Shown in pieces: positions 34,398 to 46,162 of a DNA stretch of 64,000 nt. Position 1 is the stretch's first letter. Every line of letters begins with the position of its first letter. This DNA is from Bisporella sp. PMI_857 (lineage: Eukaryota; Ascomycota; Leotiomycetes; Helotiales; Helotiaceae), in the NCBI GenBank assembly GCA_021307315.1, contig JAJSPD010000010.1:248001-312000 (forward strand). The letters are read 5' to 3'. The notes under the pieces were generated by a model that worked only from the letters and a program-made list of their open reading frames with translations, made no database searches and was not told the origin of the DNA. The translations under genes were made by a program, and so were the position numbers.

Positions 34398-36666
34398 GGT
34401 TGGCCGCTGTCTTTTTTTATTAGAAATCTTCGTTGTTATCAGACAAAGACTTGACCCTCATGGCACGAGACCGAGTCTGCGGCCTCGGTCCAGAGTTGTA
34501 ATAACCTCTTCATTCCTCCTCTAGTCTGGTTTTGGTTTCGTTGTTTTTCATTATGCTTTGGACGGAGCGAAACTTTTAACGCATATACAGCTCGTCAGCA
34601 TCAACTTGGTGAGGTATCTTTGCTAATAAAGAGGGGAATCACATGTTGTAAACCAACGGAGAAGTTTCCAAAACATCTACGGCTTGAGTTTCGGTTTTAC
34701 CTGCTGCCGATTGTCTTCCAACACACACTCTCTACCAGCAGTTGTAGTCATGTTTGCCAGGTGAAAGTTTTATTATCAGTTGCGAAATAGGTCAATATGA
34801 CACAGATATCAATGAGTCGTCTTCAAAGTGTTATAGTACCACTTTCCACAGTCGCTACCATGCTACTTCCAGTTATTTTCTAGTCCTAGAGCATTTTATA
34901 TCAAACAACACAGATTAGATTTGTGCATCGTAAGAGAGTCACCAAGTCCTCTATATACCTTGAGATGATAGTAATGCTGCATCCTACTGCCGCTGCGGAC
35001 GGAGGAGATTACCAAAGCAGCAGGCCACGACTTGCATTGTCCCAAGTGGAAGGTCCCACATCCTCCCACAACAGAACTGAGATCGACATCTGCAATAGGT
35101 TGATAGTTCATTCGGCGCATAGCCAACCTTGGAGCAACCCAAATCAGAGGTTGTATTTGGCCACCCCTCCCCCCCCCCCCCCCCAAAAGAAAACTTTGAG
35201 AAACTACAAAGGCGAGTAGAGCTCAGCAAGCAATCATTGGCCACGGAGGCGAAAGCAAGCTTCCTGCGGGTATATGAAATGTATCAGGAAGATCTCACCC
35301 GGCTAAATATTAAAGTACTCCTCCACACATTGCAGCGTGTCAAACTCTGGGGAACGAAGGGTTAATATATGATAGCCGCCTTACCGAATGAAAGGCAGCT
35401 TATTCAGTTGAAATTATAATAATTCGACTTCTAGGCTGTGGCAAGGTTCTGCAATATATAGGCTTCGTAGCCGAATCCTAGAAAGCACGCAAACATGATG
35501 GAGAAGTTGTGAATGTTGCCATTCGGGCATGTTTGCGGAAGTGCCGCCGGCTTCTAACCTGAGCCTAAATCGCGGCGACCTCTGATCATCGACTTTACAG
35601 AGTACATAGAACCTACTTAGCATCTAGGATAGGCAAGTCCTCGAATCACCATGCAGCCCTGTTATCCTGGGCCATGGAAATCTGGAGAGCTCATATCCTG
35701 CTCAAAACAGAGCATGTGATACGAGGCGTAGGAGATGTTTCCTTCTGAGTTTCAATTGCAAATATTTAAATAATTTGTTGGTTCCGACCTCATTCTCGAC
35801 TGGGATGACAATGACCTCTGTTTTGCTTAAAGTCCTGACGAGAAATATGTCTGAAGAAACTTGAAGGGAGGAAGAATCCGCTTTGCTCGTTTTATCCTCC
35901 ATCATCATTCACGGGGGATATCTGCCGTAGGTTGTGACCTGGACCTTGACCAGACCAGATCTTTTTTGTTGCATCCAGAAGCAAGGAAATTGCGGGCAAG
36001 AGCCACAAATCCGCAATGCCGGTGGGTGTAAGCTCCACTTGGCTGTATCCACGAGGAGGCGGGAGAAGCAGTTTTGATAAGGCACATACTCCGTCCGTAG
36101 GTGGCACGCCAATCCAGCATAGAGACAGGGGCGTGACAGGGTTTCAACACCACCCTCCGGACCTCTGAATTGAGCAATAGTTAAGGATGGCTATGGTTTT
36201 TGTTCATGCGAGAGGGGCGTCCTCCTGATGTCCTCAACGGAGGAAGAGAAAAAAAAAAAGAACACCATGCTTCATCCAAACAACAAGACAAACAACTACT
36301 TCAAACAATATCACGATTCACTATCCTCACATCACACCGGCCATACCCAAAAATAAGCGTTTGACTTGTTACATCGTCTTCCATACCCAGTTAGTCCGCA
36401 AAAATTCAACCACTCGTGTCGGGAATCTTCCGGGTCCACCCTTTACAACCAGTTTCAAGGGGCATAGCGCCAAGAACCCAACTTCAGAGCGTCGATTGAG
36501 GTCTTCACTTGTTTGAGAACACGACAAACCTCAATAATCAGACTCTCCCACACGACCATACGCTCTGGAAAAGCGACTACAACAATCAAATTAATCTAAT
36601 TGAACGGATCCCGAGTCGATGAGAAGCATTATTCGACCATTGCCATCCCGATCGGCGGATTGAGAA
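34398..36666. other. Intergenic, 2.3 kb, low-complexity tracts
   Basis: No gene is supported. A run of sixteen C lies at 35169-35184. The ORF at 35129-35365 reads as a charged helix after the poly-Pro stretch made by this C run, but has no relatives I recognise. The last 400 bp (CT- and CA-rich) are the promoter and leader of the next gene. Confidence 0.5.
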
Positions 36667-38914
36667 GTGCAGAGGGGGCCGACGCAGAGACTTGAGACGC
36701 CACTTGGCGGCATTACGATGGTTGTACCAGATCGTACATCGACAGGTGTCGACAGGAGGCTGTCGACGCGATTCTCTATGCACGAACAAGATAGCGATGA
36801 TGAGTATGCTCTGGCAGCAATGGGCATATCGGATGGTGGATATCGACCGACCGACCACACACCCACTCATCGTCGAATACCATCTCAAATAAGAACACGA
36901 ACGCCTCCTCCAAGACCTTCCAGTACGACGAAACCACAGTACGACTCATTTACGCTGCAACACGATGGTGGAATGGGAGCCGCCTCTTCTCGAACCCCTG
37001 CAGGAGCATCTTCGAACCCAATGCCAGTTATTAGATCATCAACCGTCTCTTCTGACGTGCCTTACACGAGGCCGGAAAGTCTATATCAAGGTCCGACCGC
37101 CCCTTCACATCCATACCAAATGTATCCTCAGCAATCGCAATTGGCAAGGACAGCTAGTATTGCAACGACTTCAACGGCACTGGTATCGGACAGCACTTAT
37201 GCAGGACCTGCTGTGCCATTACTTCCTTACGTCCCCAGCGGCTATCCAAGAGTGGAAAACAATCCAGCCCCGGCCATTGTCGGAGGGCAAATTGCAGGAT
37301 TTCCTGGACGGAACAATGAGTATCAAAGGCGGTTAGGGCCTGATGGAGAAGAGATTGCAGGTATAATAGGCCCAGATGGGCATACCGAGGAGCTTCCACC
37401 TTACACACAATATGATGAAGCACTCGCCAGCAAAGCACGTCCTGCTGTGCAGATTCCTACTCCAGCAGGTGCAGGTGGAATGGGCCTTGCTACACGAGAT
37501 CCTGAGTTCGCGTCTCGCGATGACCTTTCCACACCGCATTCTGCACAGTCGCCAGCGCCGAGCTTATTATCAGAGCATCAAGTAAATACAGCTGCCGTAG
37601 CAGCAGCGGAGAAGCCTAAATTGAAGAAATGGCAGGAGGTTGCACGCCGGAAAGTCTGTGGTATAGTTCCAATATGGGTTTTTGTGCTCATAGGGATCTG
37701 TTTTGTTCTCTTTGGAATCATACTTGGCACAGTATTAGCCGCACTAAAGCCGCCCGACAAACCTAAAAAGCAACAGCATTATAGCAGTGATCAGAATCCG
37801 TAAGTCTTTCACTTTGTGAATTTTGAATCTCGACCTAACATGTCCCAGGCAAGAAATTACTACGACTCAAGACGTCACCATGACCAAGACTATGGATGCA
37901 ACCCCGCTGACTACAGTCCCGGTCGGTATTGAGGCACTTCCAACAGGAACATTTGCATTACCTATTACAGTTCCTTCCGTCGCCCCTGGCGGATGTCTTC
38001 CGGATGTTACACAGAGTAGTGCTTGGTCGTGCCAAGTGCAGCCACTTCCATATCAGGTCACAATCACGATGATACCTGAAAGTGATGTGCTGTCTAATAA
38101 TGCAATCCGCCTCGACTTTGGTAATCATACCATACCTGTACTACCCTACGGTGCTCAGCCTCCAGTTTTCAACGAGCCTCACATTCTAAAGATTGTCAAT
38201 GACAACCAAAATCCCGAAAGAGGCCCTGCATGGTTCTTTCAAACAACTTATAATAAGCTTGTAGTTGTGGGTGAGAATGAGTTCGTAGTGCCTACGCCAA
38301 CACCTACGCCAACAGCAACGGTCTCTAAACGACGCTCTAGGTTCCAGGAACGAGGAGATCGAGGCAAAACGGCTGACGAATTCTCCAATAGGAAGGGACA
38401 ATGGCCAATGGGACCTGTGGCTGGGGATAAGCCATGGTTCTGCTACTGGAATGGCACATTGTTAGAAGCCTTCATCTATATCAATCAGAGTACTCGAGGA
38501 CCTCAAAGTTTCCCGTCCGGTGCTCCTACCCCGAGCTTTTCTGGAGCGCCACCATTTCCCACAGGGACCAACACATATGCCTCTAGCGTACCAACCCAAA
38601 CATCAAACCCAATGGGTGATGGTCCAAGACTTCCTATGTACCCCAAAGTGTTCAAGCTTGAGGAAAGACGTGTGCCTGGAAATCAGCACATCGACCCATA
38701 CTGCGTACAACAGATCGTGAACCTGGATGGATCATACAAGCCATTGCTAAGCAGCACAGGCCAACCTATCCAAATCTTTCTAAATGAGACAGTTCCTAGC
38801 TCTGTTTCTTCGATGCAAGCAAAGCGGAATATGGTTGCTAGCATTGAAGAACGGGGTGTTGGTTTCAGCAAAAGAGATAACGCGCAATGCGGTTGTGTTT
38901 GGCTATTAGCATGA
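36667..38914 (+). CDS. Single-pass membrane protein with disordered PY-motif cytoplasmic tail
   Basis: Two exons (36667-37799, 37849-38914) give 732 aa. Residues 1-325 are Pro/Ser/Thr-rich and disordered, starting near VDRRLSTRFSMHEQDSDDEYAL, with a PPxY-type motif in EELPPYTQYDEA that could recruit a Nedd4/Rsp5 ubiquitin ligase. A membrane segment (IVPIWVFVLIGICFVLFGIILGT with basic residues before it) lies at about 335-365. The outer part has paired Cys (GGCLPD, WSCQV), N-glycosylation sequons and a TPTPTPT linker, and ends in CGCVWLLA. It resembles fungal DUF7820-type proteins. An alternative start is the in-frame ATG at 36718. No function is established. Confidence 0.8.
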
Positions 38915-40253
38915 TCTTTACATCACTCTGTGTATTGCATTCGGCGTTTGGAATTGGATTGAGTGAGCGCATATCATCTGGAGGAGCACGGCGTTATGGT
39001 GGGAATCAGGCCAAATGGGTTATCATACGAAGCACTATAGTTTGTCTTCTTGGAGTTTATTGTTTACTGAAAAGGAAGGAAACGACAGAACAGGTTGTGT
39101 ATACATCAAAGGACAATTCATGTTTATAGGAATTGCTGTGAGCTATGGTGGATGGGTGAATGATAGGAACTACGTGGGATATTCTCTTTGTATATGGGAA
39201 TGGAGGGAAGAGGTTACACAATGTTAATGTGCCATTTGTTATGTGCTAGGTTGCCTATCAAATGAAAAATATTATGTCCTTTACCATACAAGCCTGCTCT
39301 TTACTATTCCACTATCTTCCTTCTTTCCATTTCAGATGTCGCTTCCGCAGTGGTTCGTCCTCGCTCGATGGAGCTGTTCACATTCACCGCTAATGCGGTC
39401 CTCACACCTGGTCTTCACTGTCTTGTTGGTTCGCTTTTTGCCGAAGCCCGACTAGAACCTGCTCACCGCCCAATTTCAATGAAAACTTCGGTCAAATATT
39501 TCTTCTCTTTCTCTGCGGCGTACAAACTATGCCAACCGTGATAATGTCGAGACCTTAGCTTGGGCTGTTTGTAGATGTCACTGCTACCATAACAAAAGAG
39601 TATTGCATACGACGTAAAGCTATTCCAGCTGCTTTGAACCAAACTCAAAAGCCAGCCCGGGGAATCCGGATCATCTCTGGTGCATGGACATAACCAAGCC
39701 CGAGACTAATCTTATTTATCTGCTGGTAGAAATATAGCGTCGAGCAATGCAAGGCATCCGCGGGTTGTTCACTGTGGTTGGTAGCTTGCCCCAGAGCAAA
39801 TTTTATCCTGGTAGGTATCCTCCTAACAACGCTCACGTAAGTTAGATCAGAAAGATCTTGTTGCTCCTTTCAGAGAAGATATTCCTGTGAAACCTGATCT
39901 AGAGCTGCAAATATATTGCATAAATTATATCCTACAATTTCTAAAACATCGAAGAACTGCAAGCCTTACGGAGTACAAGGTTTATTCATAAATTTTGGGG
40001 CATCCCCAATATCCATGCCATAAAAACGTGTTCTACAATTTCTTTGATTTGAGAATAGGGGATGAACTTAGGGAATTCTAACTTATATATTATAAGAAAT
40101 ATGATAATCCATGATCAGAGAATATTTCCGGTCTTTGAGCAATTAATAACTCCCTTCTATTTAGAGAGTTTATAATGTTTTGTGATGAAGTTTATTAACA
40201 GCCTTTGTAATCTCACTTGTACACTGTGTCAAATATATCTCGCTTCCCCTTAA
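38915..40253. other. Intergenic, no supported gene, AT-rich right half
   Basis: Short ORFs at 38887-39541 and 39463-39836 overlap on both strands without family features. The stretch 39850-40200 is AT-rich. No inverted-repeat element could be delimited. Confidence 0.5.
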
Positions 40254-40278
40254 ACGCGTCAACACGAAAAGTCGCGTC
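40254..40278 (+). promoter_or_regulatory. MCB and SCB cell-cycle boxes upstream of ORC1
   Basis: ACGCGT (MCB) at 40254-40259 is followed four bases later by CACGAAA (SCB) at 40263-40269 and then TCGCGT at 40273-40278. They end 79 bp before the ORC1 start codon. These are the consensus sites of MBF and SBF, the G1/S transcription factors, which control replication genes in fungi. Binding is inferred. Confidence 0.6.
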
Positions 40279-40356
40279 CTGGGTAAACCTCGGAAGAGGC
40301 TTTATGCCCCAATACCTTTCATAACCCTGTACTAAGTCAACAACCAGAACAGCACA

Positions 40357-42823
40357 ATGGCACCGAAATCAAAAACCCCAACACCTCAAAAAAAGCGAGA
40401 GGATAAAGCCCAGCGGGCGAGAAGATTGTTAGCTGGTCGTGAGGACTCTGAATCAGAGCTCGAGGATGAAGAGGAGCCCTGGGAATGGGTCTACGAAAGC
40501 AACACCGATGGTAATGGAAGGATTGAGGATAATGAGGAAGAAAGAGATACTGCAAAAGCGGTTACGCCGTCAAGGAAGGGCAGGCCAAGGTTCAGGGAGA
40601 AGAGGATCATAGGTGCCAGGACAGGAAAGTTTGTCTGTAAGATAGGTGATCCGGTGGTTTTGCGGCCTGATAGGAATGAGATCTGGGCGGGGATAATTGC
40701 TGGTTTTCGGGAGGATGGCGAGGAGGATGATATGGAGGTTAAGATTATGTGTAGGTGATGCTTTGAGGGATGGGGGAAATCCGTACTGAATTGATGTAGG
40801 GTTCCAGTCGGAAACGGATATTAGGAATGCGCTGAAGAAGAGGAAGGATTTTCTACCAGTAAGTGCGAGTAGCAATGCTGCAAAGGAGATAGAGGCTGAT
40901 TGGGGAATCTAGAACGAACGATATGCTTCCTTGCACTTCAATTACTGCCCTCTGGGATCTGTCAATGGAAAGGCTCTCATCCTTTCTGCGGAGGCATATA
41001 ATGCTCGATTCCCTACCGGCAAGATCCCGAAGAAGTCGAAGGACTACGATAAGACGTTCATCTGTCGTCGTGGTGTGGAGGCTCGCTCAGCTAGATATAC
41101 GGAGGAGTTCATCTGGGATGAGATCTACAAAGGAGGTGAGGAAGGGTTAGCAGAATTGAGGAAGATCATCGAGCGTGATATCCCAGTCATGGGTAGAAAG
41201 GCCCCTAAAAAGGACGGCGCATCGACTCCATCTGGCAGGAAAGGACCAAAGAAACGACCGAGAGATTTGGACGAGGATAGCGAGGAAGATATTTACGAGA
41301 ATAGGACGAGAGACGATGATGAGGAAGATGATTTTATGGATGACGATGTTGAAAAGACTCCTCGAAAGAGGAGGAAAACTAAAACCTCCACGACTTCTAC
41401 ACCTCGCAAACCACGAACTCCTTCAAAGCTACTGACTCCCAGTCACAAGAAGTATTCTGTTAAGAAACCATTAGAGTTTACGCCTCTAGGAACACGCATG
41501 CTGGCTCCTGATCATGTATATTCCTCGCCATACCAGGGTGCACGCTCAAAACTACACGTAGCAGCTGTCCCTACAGCTTTGCCTTGTAGAGAGGACGAAT
41601 TTGCATCTGTCTACTCACATCTCGAGGCAGCGATTACAGATGGTTCTGGAGCCTGTATTTATATTTCTGGAACTCCAGGTACTGGGAAGACCGCAACAGT
41701 TCGTGAGGTGATTGCCCAGCTGAACGCCTCCGTGCAAGAGGATGAACTCGATTCATTTATTTTTGTGGAGATCAACGGCATGAAAGTTACTGATCCCCAC
41801 CAGTCATATTCCTTGCTATGGGAGGCACTCAACGATGAGCGTGTTAGCCCTTCTCAAGCCTTAGATCTTCTAGAGCGTGAGTTTAGTCAGCCAAGTCCTA
41901 GGAGAGTCCCTTGTGTTGTGTTGATGGATGAACTGGACCAGCTCGTCACAAAGAACCAAAGCGTGATGTACAACTTCTTCAACTGGCCAGGGCTTCGACA
42001 TAGCAAGTTGATCGTCCTAGCCGTGGCTAATACCATGGATCTTCCTGAGCGGACATTAAGCAATAAAATCAGCAGTAGATTAGGTCTCACACGAATAACC
42101 TTCCCAGGTTACACTCACGAACAACTGATGAAGATTATTCAGTCCCGCCTTGAAGGTGTTCCGGGAAACATAGTTGACCCAGACGCCATCACTTTTGCAA
42201 GCAAGAAGGTAGCAGCTGTGAGTGGGGATGCCAGACGCGCCCTCGATATCTGTAGACGAGCTGTGGAGCTCGCAGAAGCAGATGTACTGGACTCAGGTAC
42301 GATCCCAGGCACACCAAGTAAGACGGCTGCAAAAGCTGGCAAGCCATCAAAATTTCTTGGAGTTGTAACCATAGCGACTGTGAAGCGAGCTATCAATGAA
42401 GCTACGACCAGTCCTTTGCAGCATTTTCTCCGTAGTCTGCCACTAGCGTCGAAAGTTCTGCTCGCTGCTCTACTCGCAAAAACAAGAAGAACAGGCATCG
42501 CGGAAAGCATTCTCGGCGAAGTCCTAGACGAAGCAAAACGCATGGCGAAGATGGATACTGGTGGAAATGTGATGGAGTATCTGTTGAAAGATAGCGGATT
42601 TTCAAACGGAAAACAGAAGATGCAGTTTTCATCACGACAACAGCTGAAAGCCCCGAGGATTTTATCAATGGGATCTTCAGCCGTGGATCTCATGGAAGCA
42701 GGCATTATCGGATTGGAGGCGAGAAAGGCCGATCGAGCGGGAAAGATCCGGTTGAGTATTGGGGAGGAGGATGTCAAATTGGCATTTAGGGATGATCCTG
42801 AGGTGAAAGGCCTTGGATTTTAA
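40357..42823 (+). CDS. ORC1: Origin recognition complex subunit 1
   Basis: Three exons (40357-40750, 40800-40858, 40913-42823) give 787 aa. Residues about 75-240 are a BAH domain (FVCKIGDPVVLRPD, then WFQSETDIRNALKKRKDFLPNERYAS). A charged linker with TPRKRRK-type basic clusters follows. The AAA+ ATPase begins near residue 390: Walker A GTPGTGKTATVREV; VEINGMKV; Walker B CVVLMDELDQL; sensor 1 VLAVANTMDLPER; and the GDARRALDICRRA sensor-2 region. A C-terminal winged helix (FLRSLPLASKVLLAALLAKT) closes the protein. Orc1 supplies the ATPase of ORC, which loads MCM at replication origins; the BAH domain contacts nucleosomes or silencing factors. MCB/SCB boxes lie just upstream. Confidence 0.97.
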
Positions 42824-43030
42824 CAATAGATAAATCATGATACCCCAAGAAATATGTAACAATATGTAACAATGTGTCCGATTTTTCATATTTTGATCTT
42901 TCCTAGGGCGCAGAGTACAATGCATTTCACGGTCTTTCAAAATATGGAAATCAGAGGTAAACATTTGGAATGTTGTGGATTATAGCTCATATTATACACG
43001 CATTACTACATTTCTCTCGTTCTTACCACG

Positions 43031-44102
43031 TTATAATTCTATCCCTTCCCGTTCTGCAGTCTGCAGTATGAATTTCCGGACCTGTACAAGTCAATAGACC
43101 GCGCGTATGAGAATAGACGGAGAACGTACTTGCGAATCAGGAGCAAGTTCCAGAGCGAGAAACCCGTCAACATCCTTCTTGTCCGTTTCCGCACCAGCTT
43201 TCAACAGCTCAACCGCCGTATCACCTAGCCATCATCAGCCCGCTCGCACTTACCCATGCAAAGCGACAAAGTAAAGAGAAAAGAACTGACCATGACCTTC
43301 AGCAACTGCATGGTGTAACGGCGTCTGTCCCGCTACGTCACTCGCGTTGATCGGACTCCGATTTTTTAGTAACAACTGTACCATCGGGACACTCCCCACA
43401 GCCGCAGCGCGATGGAGAGCGTATTGGCCGCGTTTATCCTTAACTCTGGCTGAAGCAGGCGGCTTGTGGTCTAGAAGACGCCGGGCGACGTCGAGGTTTG
43501 CTTTTGAGGCGGCGAAATGTAGGGCTGTTTGGTCGCTGAAATCTGGAGCCTATTAATAAATGGGAAAGGAAACAGAATACTGAAGTCACTTTTAGCATTT
43601 ACGTCTGCCTCTTTGCGGAGCAGGAGTTCGACGAGCTGTTCTCCGTCTTTCAGCGATACAGCGATCATTAAGGGCGTCCATCCTGAGCCGTCCTTACAGG
43701 ATATATTAGCTTTGGTTCAAGGTTTTAAGATGAGGTGATGGAGAATTTTAACGATTTGAGAGGTAAAGACATACTTGAACATCAGGATCAAAATTTTTGA
43801 CTGAGCTTAAGAGAACTACTATATCGGAGTGGTTGTATGAGACAGCCCAGTGGATTGGTAGCCGGTCATCGTCATCTTTCCGCTCAGCCAGCTTTGGATT
43901 TGCCTATGAATTTTGTGAGTAAAGGACACATTAATACAGTTATGGGAATAATTAAGACTCACACTTAAGAGCGATTCAACGACAGATGCTAGATAGTTTT
44001 TGTTAGCATATTATACTTTTACTTGATGGCGGACAATATAATATTCTTACTTTTCCCATCTCGAGCAGCTTCGTGAATAGCAAACTTAGAGGTATCATCC
44101 AT
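43031..44102 (-). CDS. NAS6: 26S proteasome assembly chaperone Nas6 (gankyrin), ankyrin repeats
   Basis: About seven short exons code for ankyrin repeats. The start MDDTSKFAIHEAARDGK is at 44102, and exon 1 ends at 44051. Successive repeats read RLPIHWAVSYNHSDIVVLL, SGWTPLMIAVSLKDGEQLVELLL, DQTALHFAASKANLDVARRLL, GQYALHRAAAVGSVPMVQLLL and GQTPLHHAVAEGHGDTAVELL. The end DGFLALELAPDSQVRKFILQTAEREGIEL matches the gankyrin/Nas6 C-terminus. Nas6 binds the Rpt3 ATPase during assembly of the proteasome base. The exon-intron borders in the centre (near 43550-43600) are less certain: the acceptor CTCCAG giving NAKNFSDQ keeps frame best. It is divergent from PRP46. Confidence 0.88.
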
Positions 44103-44415
44103 CTTGACTCCCAAATCTGTAATATTATATTTTCGTGAACGATTCCTTTAACTTATGAGCGGAAGCAGAAGAGTGATTCGTCTCCTCTTTGCCTAGGCTA
44201 GAGCAACGAAAATATTCACTAGATCGTGCTCACCGCCTTTGCTCCCTGATAGTTTGCCCAGAACGGCTTAGATTCATTTATTCCAGCAACCAAATTCAAC
44301 TTGTATCTTCTCGCAAGGCTGAAATAATTTCCTGTGTATGTACCAGCTACAACAATCCACCCAACACCTATTCGTCGAAGCTCAAATTGACGCCGACCAA
44401 GAGCTACCGTACATT
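44103..44415. promoter_or_regulatory. Divergent promoter region, NAS6 / PRP46
   Basis: 313 bp between divergent start codons. I searched for the proteasome element GGTGGCAAA: the nearest stretch (CACCGCCTTT at about 44231) is not a match. An in-frame ATG for the PRP46 frame also exists at 44338. Confidence 0.5.
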
Positions 44416-45854
44416 ATGGCCGCCGCCGTGGACTCGAATGTCGGCCACCTACAATCCCTCATCAAAGCAAACGCGCAGCAATCAAGAGATCTTTTCGGGG
44501 GGAACTGTTAGAAGACCCAACATCTACTGAAAAGGCAGAGAGGTTAGCAGTTACATCGCGCATACAATCGGAATTTGAGCATGTACGCGAGTTACCGCCC
44601 GCGTTAGCAGCCAAGCAGGCAGCTGTCGCTGGCGCAAGAGGGAAGAAGAGGAAGGTCACAGCAGATGCGCAAGATGCGGCGCCGAGCAGGACGGTGAAAC
44701 TTATCGAGGGGGTTGTATCAAGAGAGCAGAATGGGAGCGCAGGCACATCGACTGCATTGACGGTACGAGGGAAGGGCGCATCAGCGCCCCCACCAAACGC
44801 GAATGGACCTACGATTCAGAAAAACCTGCCATCCTCGAGCTTGGTACGGAAACAGACGATTGTACAAGTAAAGCCCAACTGGCACGCGCCTTGGAAGCTC
44901 ATGCGTGTTATATCGGGGCATTTGGGCTGGGTACGATCATTGTGCGTGGAACCAGAAAATAAATGGTTTGCAAGCGGTGCAGGAGATCGAACTATTAAGA
45001 TCTGGGATCTCGCGACGGGAGGTTTAAAACTCACATTAACTGGCCACATCTCGGCGGTTCGAGGTCTGGCTGTCTCACCACGCCATCCATACCTCTTCTC
45101 GTGTGGTGAAGATAAGATGGTAAAGTGCTGGGACCTAGAGACCAACAAAGTAATCCGCCATTACCACGGCCATCTCAGCGGAGTCTATACCCTCTCCCTA
45201 CATCCAACATTGGACGTCCTAGTTACCGGAGGTCGCGATGGTGTTGCTAGGGTATGGGACATGCGCACACGAAGCAATATCCACGTCCTCGGTGGCCACA
45301 AAGGCACAGTTGCCGATTTAAAATGTCAAGAAGCCGATCCACAGATCATTACCGCCTCCCTCGACTCCACAGTGCGACTCTGGGATCTCGCAGCCGGAAA
45401 GTCAATGGGTGTATTGACGCACCACAAAAAAGGCGTGCGTGCGCTAGCCGTGCACCCAAAAGAATTCACATTCGCCTCCGGAAGCACAAACAGCATCAAG
45501 CAGTGGAAATGTCCTGAAGGGGCCTTCATGCAGAACTTCGAAGGCCATAACGCCGTTGTGAACACCATGAGCGTTAACGAAGATGACGTCTTGTTCTCGG
45601 GAGGCGATAACGGAAGCATCAGTTTCTGGGACTGGAAGAGCGGGCACAGGTTCCAGGCTATGGACGCGATTGCGCAACCTGGAAGCTTGGATGCAGAGGC
45701 GGGGATTATGACGAGTATGTTCGATCGGACGGGGTTGCGGCTGATTACGGGCGAGGCGGATAAGACGATCAAGGTGTGGAAGGAGGATGAGAGCGCTACG
45801 CCTGAAACGCACCCCTTGGATTGGAAACCGACGTTAGGAAGGCAGAAGTTCTGA
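44416..45854 (+). CDS. PRP46: Spliceosomal WD40 protein Prp46/PLRG1, frame interrupted at a G run
   Basis: The start [29 protein letters not shown] is in one frame. The continuation [17 protein letters not shown] and everything after is one base out. The break lies in six G at 44497-44502; a seventh would restore a 479-aa protein. The total length (1439 nt) is one base short of a multiple of three. The body is intact: an N-terminal conserved region ([18 protein letters not shown]) and seven WD repeats from [21 protein letters not shown] to TIKVWKEDE, with the WD signatures [34 protein letters not shown]. Prp46 is a core subunit of the NTC/Prp19-associated spliceosome and essential in yeast, so I think the missing base is a sequence error rather than gene loss. 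Confidence 0.9.
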
Positions 45855-46162
45855 GCCAGGAAAATGGGTGTTAGCTCAATCTATGTAATTATATACCAAA
45901 GGAATCTGGCTTCGCCGTCTGTGGACTTAATGCGGCAAAATTGTAGCACAATGAGTTCAAATGTGTCAACACGCCGTGTTGGCTTCTTATTCCACGCCCC
46001 TTTATCGAGTACCAAATATATCCTTGCCTAACCCTAAGTTTACACATGGAAATGAACCTCCAAGCATCCACTCTCACCACCCACCACCCCCTATTAAGAG
46101 CTTCCTGACAATCGTCGAATTTGGTTTGTAGGTCTTCCAGGGAGAGCTGCCACATAATCGCC
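45855..46162. other. Convergent 3' region between PRP46 and the TMF1-like gene
   Basis: 308 bp holding the two 3' ends. Nothing else is seen. Confidence 0.5.

Noticed and set aside
42139..42777. 212-codon minus-strand ORF
   Set aside because: Antisense to the AAA+ C-terminal half of ORC1; no independent features.
44225..44245. Proteasome-type PACE element in front of NAS6
   Set aside because: The sequence CACCGCCTTT differs from the GGTGGCAAA consensus on either strand.
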